Shown here: in pieces, positions 50,201 to 57,239 of the stretch
Position numbering within the stretch: the first letter of the stretch is position 1
How the letters are laid out: the number at the start of each line of letters is the position of its first letter
DNA from: MFD00082-c5 sp963697995
GTDB lineage: Bacteria; Chlamydiota; Chlamydiia; Chlamydiales; JAJFMB01
Direction: 5' to 3'
NCBI GenBank assembly: GCA_963697995.1
Contig: OY969110.1
Coordinates: 1,054,001-1,118,000 of the forward strand
DNA: 64,000 nucleotides
Made by a program: the position numbers and the translations under genes
Notes under the pieces: generated by a model
Databases searched by the model: none
Told to the model about the DNA's origin: nothing
The model's input: only the letters and a program-made list of their open reading frames with translations

Positions 50201-51734
50201 AGAGGAGAGAAGTCGCGGAATTATCGCTTCTTTAATCGCTCTTGTCTTAGTTGTGGCTGCTATGGTCGGTTATTACCGGTTTGCAGGAGTTGTCGCCTCT
50301 ATTGCTGTTCTTTTTAACTTACTTATTATGTGGGGTGTTTTACAAAACCTCGATGCAGCATTAACTCTACCTGGAATTGCAGCGATTGTTCTAACGATTG
50401 GTATGGCGGTTGATGCTAACGTATTAGTATTTGAAAGAGTGCGAGAAGAGTTTAAGATCTCAGGGCGCTTGCCTCAGGCGATGCAGGCAGGTTATAGTAA
50501 AGCCTTTACAGCGATTTTGGATTCAAACCTCACAACTATTTTGGCAGCGCTTATTTTGATCCAATTTGACTCAGGGCCTATTAAAGGGTTTGCGGTGACA
50601 TTGATTGTGGGTATTGCCTCCTCGATGTTTACAGCCCTCTTTATGACAAGGTACTTTTTTGCAGGTTGGGTCCAAAATCCCAAAAACGACCATTTGACAA
50701 TGTCTGAGTGGATCCACAACACGAACTTTGATTTCTTAGGAAAAGCAAAGGCTGCAATTATTGCCTCAGCTCTTATCATGGCTGTTGGGGGATACTGTTT
50801 CTATGATCAGTTTAGAACCCTTTTTGGTATGGATTTTACCGGAGGTTACTCTCTTCAGTTGGATGTCGAGGATAAACCAGGGAATCCTTCGTATAGAATG
50901 GAGGCGATAAATGCTCTTTTAAGCGCAGGAGCCACACCAAACGATATCGACGTTAGGGAACTTAGCCGTCCAAATCAGTTGCTCATTCAACTAGGGATGG
51001 GAATTGAGGAAAAAGGGCACCCCTTCTACCAAATGCCTGAGTTTACTAACCCCCAATTTGTGGCAAATGAGTATGAAAGAAACCCACGAATTGTGTGGGT
51101 GATCGATGCCTTAAAAAAATCGGGGCTGGTTGTGCAATCATCACAGCTCTCCACTCTTGACCAGCAGTGGAACGCGATGGGAGCTCAATTCTCTGATACG
51201 ATGAGAAATAACGCGATCCTCGCATTAGCGCTTGCTTTCTTAGGTATTTTGATTTACATCACAGTTCGCTTTGAGTTTAAGTATGCCATTGCAGCAGTTC
51301 TTGGATTGGCGCACGACGTCTTTATTACACTTGGCGTCTTTGCTATCATCCATAAATTTGGATTCCCTGTGCAGATCGATTTACAGGTTGTCGCAGCTAT
51401 TATGACGATCATTGGTTACTCTCTTAACGACACGATCATCGTTTTCGATAGAATTCGGGAAGATGTTCGCGTAAATAAGAAGTGGGCTTTTAAAGATGTT
51501 GTGAACCATGCACTAAACGTGACCTTAAGTCGTACTTTAATGACCTCGGGAACGACTCTTCTGGTATTGATCGCACTTGTGACCCTTGGGGGACAATCGA
51601 TCTTTGCATTTTCACTCGTAATGACGATTGGGGTGTTTGTAGGAACATTGTCCTCGCTCTTCATTGCAAGTCCTGCTATGCTCTATTTTCACGATCGTGA
51701 AGAGAGTGGTTCAGTTACAGCAAGACATGCTTAG
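47295..51734 (+). CDS. secDF: Fused protein translocase subunits SecD-SecF
   Basis: A 1479-residue fusion. One TM helix at the N terminus (LALIVTVLALTLYNILP), a very long periplasmic region (about residues 30-960) carrying the SecD motif GLDLSGGKTVRI at about 640, then TM block 1 (ALVLVVAAMVGYYRF, IVLTIGMAVDANVLVFERVREE). The SecF half follows: FGMDFTGGYSLQLDV, a second TM block and GYSLNDTIIVFDRIREDVR. SecDF uses the proton gradient to pull exported proteins across the inner membrane. SecD-SecF fusion with a long insertion is the chlamydial form, and recJ follows it there too. Confidence 0.95.
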   Translation: MEKQKKWQLALIVTVLALTLYNILPTVFYYTKPLSSPIDEQRAKGIAHSITNRVNSLETDSQEWLNAFCKQLGVKPLTLTFNPATPGFYQLTFKTDADAELFAKFLPKAGNRIPFAPSKLQLSDIEGKTVTVKREINVHLQTDGLYQFAKKFDDKGQVTPEYRELVYDRVKELALGFGSEGTAALELQAIGLQKGEEKNELVLALSQELNELASVFGLKTPLSKRLFANTTKISAADPKKLLDQFTTEAKKLQETAQNKQDIAALERAQNLIKQNKSLFDQTVKPLQIAAIEKSLKESEAKVNPKDLQQVISLQGTSPFVEALVIDWGNDRILLKFYKDVDELRLRKATSESDAVARDRLNLLLISDIARVSRMADESIVPDNLDFSIALNTLTDTKSFLKLDLATIAKQVEEQVKGQIATLWKPSHQDLSATAYPLREFEEYKSLSLEDKQLGLVLYAPVREAGAPPQGFRKGSVYVIAKGLVGLAERYKDLKGESAQNFFSDAQELENIMRKNGFIAYSGALYGIDPQFKKDYIFELDDYFGDLLLASRENFVAKGSKRFAVLDFTDVEQRILTENKIEDKIQDELVTSEEEYRLAKVDLNGTNKFLVPPPTKSPLWQNILLSTRKYFRGDSDKVLKLGLDLSGGKTVRIGLKDQNNRPVTNPDDLKQALNELYTRVNKLGVSETTIRVENENIVLDFPGSQNLSAQDLIKASAMYFYIVNETYSLQNPELQKSVQEFLQGVWNEAVVTNRKDIDSINEIAWQHLGGQQVGEWQTQPRSEGAKILYEHGLRLADVKKDSASSNVDDTLSRIVMYPGSDYTDWHGQTHPLMITFFNYALEGSSLQDVIPGYDPEQGNVLNFGVKRQGGTSGSPRDNFHDWTSLFAQDKIIGTPKESASKGFGWRMAVVLNDRVITAPTLNAALRDGGSISGRFSQREVNKLAADLKAGSLSFTPKILSEQNVSAELGKEERSRGIIASLIALVLVVAAMVGYYRFAGVVASIAVLFNLLIMWGVLQNLDAALTLPGIAAIVLTIGMAVDANVLVFERVREEFKISGRLPQAMQAGYSKAFTAILDSNLTTILAALILIQFDSGPIKGFAVTLIVGIASSMFTALFMTRYFFAGWVQNPKNDHLTMSEWIHNTNFDFLGKAKAAIIASALIMAVGGYCFYDQFRTLFGMDFTGGYSLQLDVEDKPGNPSYRMEAINALLSAGATPNDIDVRELSRPNQLLIQLGMGIEEKGHPFYQMPEFTNPQFVANEYERNPRIVWVIDALKKSGLVVQSSQLSTLDQQWNAMGAQFSDTMRNNAILALALAFLGILIYITVRFEFKYAIAAVLGLAHDVFITLGVFAIIHKFGFPVQIDLQVVAAIMTIIGYSLNDTIIVFDRIREDVRVNKKWAFKDVVNHALNVTLSRTLMTSGTTLLVLIALVTLGGQSIFAFSLVMTIGVFVGTLSSLFIASPAMLYFHDREESGSVTARHA

Positions 51735-51743
51735 AAGGAGTGT

Positions 51744-53495
51744 ATGCTAGAGAAAATGCAAGAGCCAGGTGAAGGTCCTCTTTGGATCGAGCCTAAGCGT
51801 GACGTGGAGCTGCTTGAAAAAATAGTCAAAGAGTTTAAAATTCATCCCGTGACGGCACAAATTTTGGTGTCGCGCGGGTTTAAGAGTTTAAAACAAGTGC
51901 ACGACTATTTTTACGCAAAGCTGCCCGATTTACACGATCCTTTTTTGTTCAATCAAATGCCTCAAGCGGTGACTCGCGTCGTGAAGGCTATCGATCAGGG
52001 TGAAGATATCATGATCTATGGCGACAACGATGTCGATGGAATGACGGGGACAGCACTTTTGGCAGAGTTTTTGCAACACGTTGGAGCTAAAGTACATTTC
52101 TTTGTGTCGAATCGAGGAGCCTTGAGACAAAATCTTATAATCGAGGCCCTAAAATCAGCCCATGAGAAAGGGGTCAAGCTTCTTATCACAGTCGACTGTG
52201 GAATAACGGCGGCTTTAGAGGTCGCAAAAGTTGTAGCTGAAGGGATCGATGTCATTATCACTGATCACCACGAACCGACGGAGGAGATCCCTTCTTGCGT
52301 AGCTATTTTAAATCCAAAGCTTTCAGGAAATACCTATCCCAATAGAGAGCTTACGGGTGTCGGGGTTGCTTTTAAATTAGCTCATGCGATTGCCAATCAG
52401 CTTGTCGAAGAGGGGAAGCTTTCTTTAAAGAAAATCGACATGAAGCGCTATTTGGACTTAGTGGCTCTAGGAACAATTTCAGATATGGGAGCGCTAACCG
52501 ATGAGAACCGCATTTTAGTGCGCTATGGGATCAAACAACTTAAAAAACCGAAGCATAAGCGTATTGGTTTGACTCAGCTGATAAAGATTGCCAATGTTGA
52601 TTTAAACGATTTGTCGACATTTACAATTGCTTCAAAACTAGCTCCTCGCCTCAATAGCTTAGGCAGAATAGATGATCCCCAAAAAGGGGTCGAGATGCTT
52701 CTCGTAAGGCAACAAGCAATAGCTGAAAAGATGGCGATTGAGCTTGATTTAAACAATATCGAAAGGCAAAAGATTGAGAAGACGATGCTTTTGGATGTGG
52801 AAAATACGTTAAGTGAACATCCGGAAACTTTGCAAAGTAAAGCAGTCGTCATGTCTTCGCCTGGTTGGCATCCGGGGGTTATTGCGATCATTTCGACAAG
52901 AATTTCTCGTCTTTACAACCGCCCTACGATAATGATTGCTGTCGATAACGATGTTGGAAAAGGATCAGCTCGCTCCATTCCTGAATTTCCCCTTTTAGCC
53001 GTCTTTAAAGAGTGTGCAGATCTTCTGATCAACTATGGTGGACACGATTTTGCAGCAGGTTTAACGATTAAAAAAGAGAATATTCCAGAATTTAAGCGCC
53101 GTTTTATCGAGATGGCCGATTCAAGACTTGAAGAGCACGATGTGGCAAGTAAACTCTATTTGGATGCTGAAGTGCGCTTCAAAGATTTGACCTTTGATTT
53201 TATGGAAGCGCTTAATCTATTCGAGCCGTATGGAAACGAAAACCCGCAGCCAGTTCTTTACTGCGAAGCGAAACAAGCTTGGCCACCTAAGGTGGTTGGC
53301 AAATTCCATTTAAAGCTATTTTTAGAGCAAGGGGACCGGATGCTAGAGGGAATAGCGTTTGGTAAAGGGCACTTAAGCCCTCACTTAAGAAGAAAAGATT
53401 TGACCCTAAGAGTGGCCTTTACACCCCAGATCAATAACTACCAAGGGCAGAGCATCCAGCTGATGATAAGGGACTTTCAGATAGTTCCCACTTAA
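51744..53495 (+). CDS. recJ: Single-stranded-DNA-specific exonuclease RecJ
   Basis: A 583-residue 5'-3' exonuclease of the DHH superfamily, working in RecF-pathway recombination and repair. Motifs: MIYGDNDVDGMTGTALL (motif I acids), LITVDCGITAALEV, ITDHHEPTEEIPS (DHH motif), ELTGVGVAFKLAHA, LVALGTISDMGALTDENR, then DHHA1 with GWHPGVIAIISTR, GSARSIPEF and NYGGHDFAAGLTI, and an OB-fold C terminus. It is 9 bases behind secDF. A damaged copy of its last 200 bases lies downstream (53886-54030). Confidence 0.95.
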   Translation: MLEKMQEPGEGPLWIEPKRDVELLEKIVKEFKIHPVTAQILVSRGFKSLKQVHDYFYAKLPDLHDPFLFNQMPQAVTRVVKAIDQGEDIMIYGDNDVDGMTGTALLAEFLQHVGAKVHFFVSNRGALRQNLIIEALKSAHEKGVKLLITVDCGITAALEVAKVVAEGIDVIITDHHEPTEEIPSCVAILNPKLSGNTYPNRELTGVGVAFKLAHAIANQLVEEGKLSLKKIDMKRYLDLVALGTISDMGALTDENRILVRYGIKQLKKPKHKRIGLTQLIKIANVDLNDLSTFTIASKLAPRLNSLGRIDDPQKGVEMLLVRQQAIAEKMAIELDLNNIERQKIEKTMLLDVENTLSEHPETLQSKAVVMSSPGWHPGVIAIISTRISRLYNRPTIMIAVDNDVGKGSARSIPEFPLLAVFKECADLLINYGGHDFAAGLTIKKENIPEFKRRFIEMADSRLEEHDVASKLYLDAEVRFKDLTFDFMEALNLFEPYGNENPQPVLYCEAKQAWPPKVVGKFHLKLFLEQGDRMLEGIAFGKGHLSPHLRRKDLTLRVAFTPQINNYQGQSIQLMIRDFQIVPT

Positions 53496-53516
53496 GACCT
53501 AAGCAGGTCTTAGATT

Positions 53517-53794
53517 AGTCGGCCCTGAAAAAGTCCTCTCCATTAAAAAGTGCCCCTTTTGACAAAAATTGCGTTTTACTCCTCACCAAACCTTGAGAAG
53601 GGGGGGGAAGCGTCGTTCACCGTTTTTTTGTTGCAAAAGGATCACTTTTTCTTTGGAGAGTGCGTTTTCCATTCGCGAAATTTTTGCAGCTTTTCTCATT
53701 GTCATATAATTGAACCTTGCAAAATAGGCTATGTCTCCCTTCCTCGTTAACTGCAAATTTTTCTCAAGGAATCCTTACTTTTTCAGGGCCGACT
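53517..53794 (+). mobile_element. MITE family 1, copy D (278 bp)
   Basis: Complete element with AGTCGGCCCTGAAAAAGT at the left and its inverse at the right. TAGATTA stands on both sides, a probable target duplication. The paralogous, unoccupied site (CTTAGACTAAAG at about 54022-54033) is preserved in the neighbouring duplication. Confidence 0.92.
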
Positions 53795-53829
53795 AGATTA
53801 ATGTTTTTTTATATCCAAATCGTGTAGGG

Positions 53830-53880
53830 GAGTTTGAAGCTCTCTCTTTTAAAAGAACTTACCAAAGAGGCGGCTTTAAT
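53830..53880 (-). pseudogene. Relic duplicate of the rseP 3' end
   Basis: 53830-53878 repeats 54084-54132 (the rseP end and its terminator) almost base for base, starting GAGTTTGAAGCTCTCTC. It is too short to code for anything. Confidence 0.8.
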
Positions 53881-53885
53881 CTTAT

Positions 53886-54030
53886 TAAAGCTTTTTTAGA
53901 AAAAGAAGACCGGATGCCAGAGGCAATAGCCTTTACACCTTAGATCAACAACTACTAAGGGTAGAGCATCCAGTTGATGATAAACGACTTTCAGATAGTT
54001 CCCACTTAAGATGTGAGCAGATCTTAGACT
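53886..54030 (+). pseudogene. Relic duplicate of the recJ 3' end
   Basis: This stretch follows the recJ end (53308-53517) with substitutions and an internal deletion of about 60 bases. It includes GACCGGATGC, GCCTTTACACC, CAGTTGATGATAA and the trailing GATAGTTCCCACTTAAGA. The frame is interrupted. Together with the rseP relic it shows a tandem duplication of the recJ/rseP junction. Confidence 0.85.
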
Positions 54031-54075
54031 AAAGTTTATATATGGAAATCGTGTGGGGACATTAGTTTTTTTGTG

Positions 54076-54104
54076 AAAAGAGAGAGTTTGAAGCTCTCTC
54101 TTTT
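54076..54104. terminator. Bidirectional terminator at the rseP end
   Basis: An 11-bp perfect stem, AAAAGAGAGAG / CTCTCTCTTTT with loop TTTGAAG, directly at the stop codon of rseP. Confidence 0.8.
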
Positions 54105-55938
54105 AAAAGAACTTACCAAAGAGGCGGCTTAAATCGTAGAAGGTTACGAATACGAAGAAGCCGATCAGCAAGAGTGCAAATGGAAGGATGACCTTTTCCA
54201 TCACTTTCGGAGGAATGCGTCTTCCAGTGACCCACTCGTAGATCGCCATCATAATTCCACCGCCGTCAAGCACGGGGATTGGTAAAAGGTTAAGCACTCC
54301 CAAGTTGAAGCTGATAAAGCCAAGCCAGAAGAGCATCTCTTTGCTGCCTGTTTGTGATTGTTGTTGAACCACCTGGATAATGCCGACAGGACCACTCATC
54401 CACTTGGGGTTAAAATTGCCCATAACAAGCGATGAAAGCGTTTTCCAAATCTCAGAAACAGACTCTTTAAGCTGCTCAAAAGGATTAGGGTTGTAGACCA
54501 CTTTCACGTCTTGTACTCCTGGAAGCCCTAAATACTTTAGATTTTGTTCAGCTCTTACTTTTGGCACAACAGGATTTAACAAAACTAGGTGACCCGCTTC
54601 TTTTACCGGTTGATTTGTACCAAGGGTTGACACAATTTTTTCAAGTGACTCAGGCTCGATCTCTTTTTCAAAGCGGGCGTTAGCCTCTGTTAATGATAAA
54701 GGTTTTGTCTCCGGGTTTGAACGTGCCACGATCAGGTTAATCTGGTCTTTTTGAATCCCTTCAAAAAGAGAAAGCAACGTTGTCACGGGAGTGCCGCTGA
54801 CTGCAATAATTCTATCGCCTGGACGAAGCGCTTCGTTAAGGGATGAGAAAAGCGTTTTTGGGAAAGCTTTATCTGAATTCTCTTTTTCGAAGAAAGGGAG
54901 GGCTCTTTCGATCACATTCTGAGACCCTACTTCATAAGGGATGGTGTAAAATTGACCCATTTGCGTTCTGTCTTGTGAAATTGAGTAAAAAAGATCGATT
55001 AGCTCTTCCCTGTAATCAGGGGTGAATCGAAGCTCTCCAAATTTCACTCTTGGCACACGTCTTAAAAGTGTCTCTTGCCCTCTTTGAATTGTGAGAAGAA
55101 TCTCATCGTCATTTAAAAGGTTTCCCAGTTGTTGTAGTGAAAAAATTAACTCGCCGCCAGCCCAAATAACGCGATCTTTTGGTAAAATCCCACTCTCGAC
55201 CATAGCTGACTCTTTAGGGATAATCTCCTCTCCCTCTTTAACTTTTGGATCGAAAACTAAAAAGGAAGCTGGATTTAAAACACCCGAAGTTTTGATGCCT
55301 GGGTCTAAAGCAAAAGGATGAGGGTAGGGCTTAATGGTGAGATTTAATGGCTCTTTTGTGTTTTTGAGATAGTCCACCTTTTGAAGGGCTATATCGAGCG
55401 AGTCTCCAGCCATCATCGCTTGTGTCAAATGATCTTTTGCACCAGAAAACGGTTTCCCATTATAGGCTGTAACTTCATCGCCAGGTCTTATTCCTTGTTC
55501 GTAAAGGGCAGATTGAGGATCGATCCAACCAAATTTGGGAGTCAATTCCATATACGATTTTTCTCTTCCCCCCATAAACCAAAGAGCTGAGAAAGCTAAA
55601 AAAGCAAATAAAATATTTGTTATAGGAGCGATAGCCAAGACCTTGATTCTTTCCCAAGGAGTTTTACCGAAGAACCCATCAGATAGTTGGTAAGGGTCTT
55701 CGTTTCCCTCCGCATCCATCCCCGCGATTTTGACGAAACCTCCAAAGGGAAGACAACCAATTTGCCATTTGACGCCGTCGCGAACCCAGGAGAAAATAGG
55801 CTTTCCAAAGCCAATAGAAAAAGTTTCAACCTTCATGCCCACACGTTTTGCCATCAAAAAGTGTGCCAACTCATGGATGAAAATCAGGAAAGTTAAGCAC
55901 AAAATGGCTATGATAATATAAATGAAGGTTGTCAACAT
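54103..55938 (-). CDS. rseP: Site-2 protease RseP (M50) with two PDZ-like regions
   Basis: A 611-residue intramembrane zinc protease. HELAH lies at residues 22-26 in the first TM helix. FGGFVKIAGMD follows, then IAPITNILFAFLAF, an enlarged periplasmic region with two PDZ-like domains (IRPGDEVTAYNGKPF and LRPGDRIIAVSGTPV), and the C-terminal NLLPIPVLDGGGIMM with the third metal ligand. The length of about 610 is typical of the chlamydial form, against about 450 in E. coli. It probably cleaves signal-peptide remnants or an anti-sigma factor, but no target is visible nearby. Confidence 0.93.
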   Translation of the reverse strand: MLTTFIYIIIAILCLTFLIFIHELAHFLMAKRVGMKVETFSIGFGKPIFSWVRDGVKWQIGCLPFGGFVKIAGMDAEGNEDPYQLSDGFFGKTPWERIKVLAIAPITNILFAFLAFSALWFMGGREKSYMELTPKFGWIDPQSALYEQGIRPGDEVTAYNGKPFSGAKDHLTQAMMAGDSLDIALQKVDYLKNTKEPLNLTIKPYPHPFALDPGIKTSGVLNPASFLVFDPKVKEGEEIIPKESAMVESGILPKDRVIWAGGELIFSLQQLGNLLNDDEILLTIQRGQETLLRRVPRVKFGELRFTPDYREELIDLFYSISQDRTQMGQFYTIPYEVGSQNVIERALPFFEKENSDKAFPKTLFSSLNEALRPGDRIIAVSGTPVTTLLSLFEGIQKDQINLIVARSNPETKPLSLTEANARFEKEIEPESLEKIVSTLGTNQPVKEAGHLVLLNPVVPKVRAEQNLKYLGLPGVQDVKVVYNPNPFEQLKESVSEIWKTLSSLVMGNFNPKWMSGPVGIIQVVQQQSQTGSKEMLFWLGFISFNLGVLNLLPIPVLDGGGIMMAIYEWVTGRRIPPKVMEKVILPFALLLIGFFVFVTFYDLSRLFGKFF

Positions 55939-56141
55939 GTGATTTCCTAGGTAATGTTACTAGTCAAAAGACAGTATGGTATCATAAACTTCATATAAAA
56001 TCTAGTACCGGGGATCACAAAAGTTTCAAATTAGATTTTTTTAGAGTAGTCAAGTCGATCAGCTCCTTTTACGAAACTCAAGATAATCAAAACATTTTTT
56101 GCATATCATGTAATGAAATCGAGCGAATCTTTATATACCCC

Positions 56142-56170
56142 TTGTGTAAAATCGGCGCTTAACCTATAAT
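56142..56170 (+). promoter_or_regulatory. Promoter of rpsL-rpsG-fusA-rpsJ
   Basis: -35 TTGTGT (56142-56147), 17-base spacer, -10 TATAAT (56165-56170), with a leader of about 36 bases to the rpsL ATG. Confidence 0.8.
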
Positions 56171-56213
56171 GACCTTATTTTTTGCATGAAACCATTAAGG
56201 AGAGAAGCGAAAT

Positions 56214-56585
56214 ATGCCGACAACAAACCAATTGGTCCGCAAACCACGCGTGCCTAAAATACAGAAGACTAAGTCTCCTGCTCTAAAAGGCTGCCCGCAA
56301 AGACGTGGCGTGTGTGTCCAAGTTAAAACAAAAACACCAAAAAAACCAAACTCAGCTCTAAGAAAAGTGGCTTGGGTTCGGTTATCGACTGGACAAGAAG
56401 TCATTGCCTATATCGGCGGTGAAGGACATAACTTACAAGAACACAGCATCGTACTCGTAAGAGGCGGACGTGTTAAAGACTTGCCAGGGGTAAGATACCA
56501 TATCGTTCGTGGAACGCTAGACTGTGCGGCTGTTAAAGACCGTAAACAAGGAAGATCGAAATACGGGGCTAAACGTCCTAAGTAA
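56214..56585 (+). CDS. rpsL: 30S ribosomal protein S12
   Basis: 123 residues. It shows the S12 sequence: PTTNQLVRKPRV, CPQRRGVCVQVKTKTPKKPNSALRKVAWVRL, EVIAYIGGEGHNLQEHS and VRGGRVKDLPGVRYHIVRG. The lysine of KKPNSALRK and the loop near PGVRYH, linked in other bacteria to streptomycin resistance when mutated, have the usual residues. AAGGAGAG precedes the ATG. First gene of the str operon; it helps set decoding accuracy on the 30S subunit. Confidence 0.98.
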   Translation: MPTTNQLVRKPRVPKIQKTKSPALKGCPQRRGVCVQVKTKTPKKPNSALRKVAWVRLSTGQEVIAYIGGEGHNLQEHSIVLVRGGRVKDLPGVRYHIVRGTLDCAAVKDRKQGRSKYGAKRPK

Positions 56586-56751
56586 CCGTGCAGAAGGCGC
56601 TAGATAAATATGCGCTTTCTTGTTCGTGTTTACTGCTTAAAATCTTTTTTTTAAAGTAGCAACCACGAACAGGCGGCTAAAAGAAGTCGCCAGTGAATGG
56701 ATTCGATTTTCTTTTTTCTGAAAAAACGATAAAAGATAAGGAAAAAAATAT
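56586..56751 (+). promoter_or_regulatory. rpsL-rpsG spacer with pairing segments
   Basis: 166 bases contain GAAGGCGC/GCGCTTTC and the distant pair GTTCGTG/CACGAAC, which could fold into a leader before rpsG. Its regulatory role is not shown by the sequence; it could be an S7 or S12 autoregulatory site. Confidence 0.35.
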
Positions 56752-57225
56752 ATGTCACGTAGACATTGCGCTGAAAAGCGCCGAATAGACCCAGATCCGA
56801 TCTACAACAGTGAAGTCTTGGCTAAATTCATCAACAAAGTGATGATGCAAGGCAAAAAGTCTGTTGCAAGAGGCATCGTTTATAATGCCATTGAAAAATT
56901 TGCTAAAAAAGTGAATGTGGAAAATCCTTTGGAAGCTTTCGAAATTGCCCTTGAAAATGCAAAACCCACTCTCGAAGTCAAATCGAGAAGAATTGGGGGA
57001 GCCACTTATCAAGTTCCTATTGAAATTCCTGCGACAAGACGCACATCGATGGCAATGAGTTGGATCATCAATTACTCTCGTGCCAAAGTGGGACGCAATA
57101 TGGAAGATGGATTGACTCAAGAGCTTATCGATTGCTACAACAATCAGGGAAGTACGATCAAGAAGAAAGACGATACGCATAGAATGGCTGAGGCTAACAG
57201 AGCTTTTGCCCACTACAAATGGTAA
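56752..57225 (+). CDS. rpsG: 30S ribosomal protein S7
   Basis: 157 residues of the standard S7 type: MSRRHCAEKRRIDPDPIYNS, KFINKVMMQGKKSVARGIVYNAIE, VKSRRIGGATYQVPIEI, RRTSMAMSWIINYSR and the C-terminal KKDDTHRMAEANRAFAHYKW. It nucleates assembly of the 30S head by binding 16S rRNA. The order between rpsL and fusA is the usual str operon order. AAGGAAAAAA lies before the ATG. Confidence 0.98.
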   Translation: MSRRHCAEKRRIDPDPIYNSEVLAKFINKVMMQGKKSVARGIVYNAIEKFAKKVNVENPLEAFEIALENAKPTLEVKSRRIGGATYQVPIEIPATRRTSMAMSWIINYSRAKVGRNMEDGLTQELIDCYNNQGSTIKKKDDTHRMAEANRAFAHYKW

Positions 57226-57239
57226 GGTAAGGAAACAAC

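Noticed and set aside
53550..53750. A GTG-started frame of about 66 codons inside MITE family 1, similar in copies C and D.
   Set aside because: Copies B and E have indels or stops in the same frame, it has no ribosome binding site, and it is simply the non-coding element read through.
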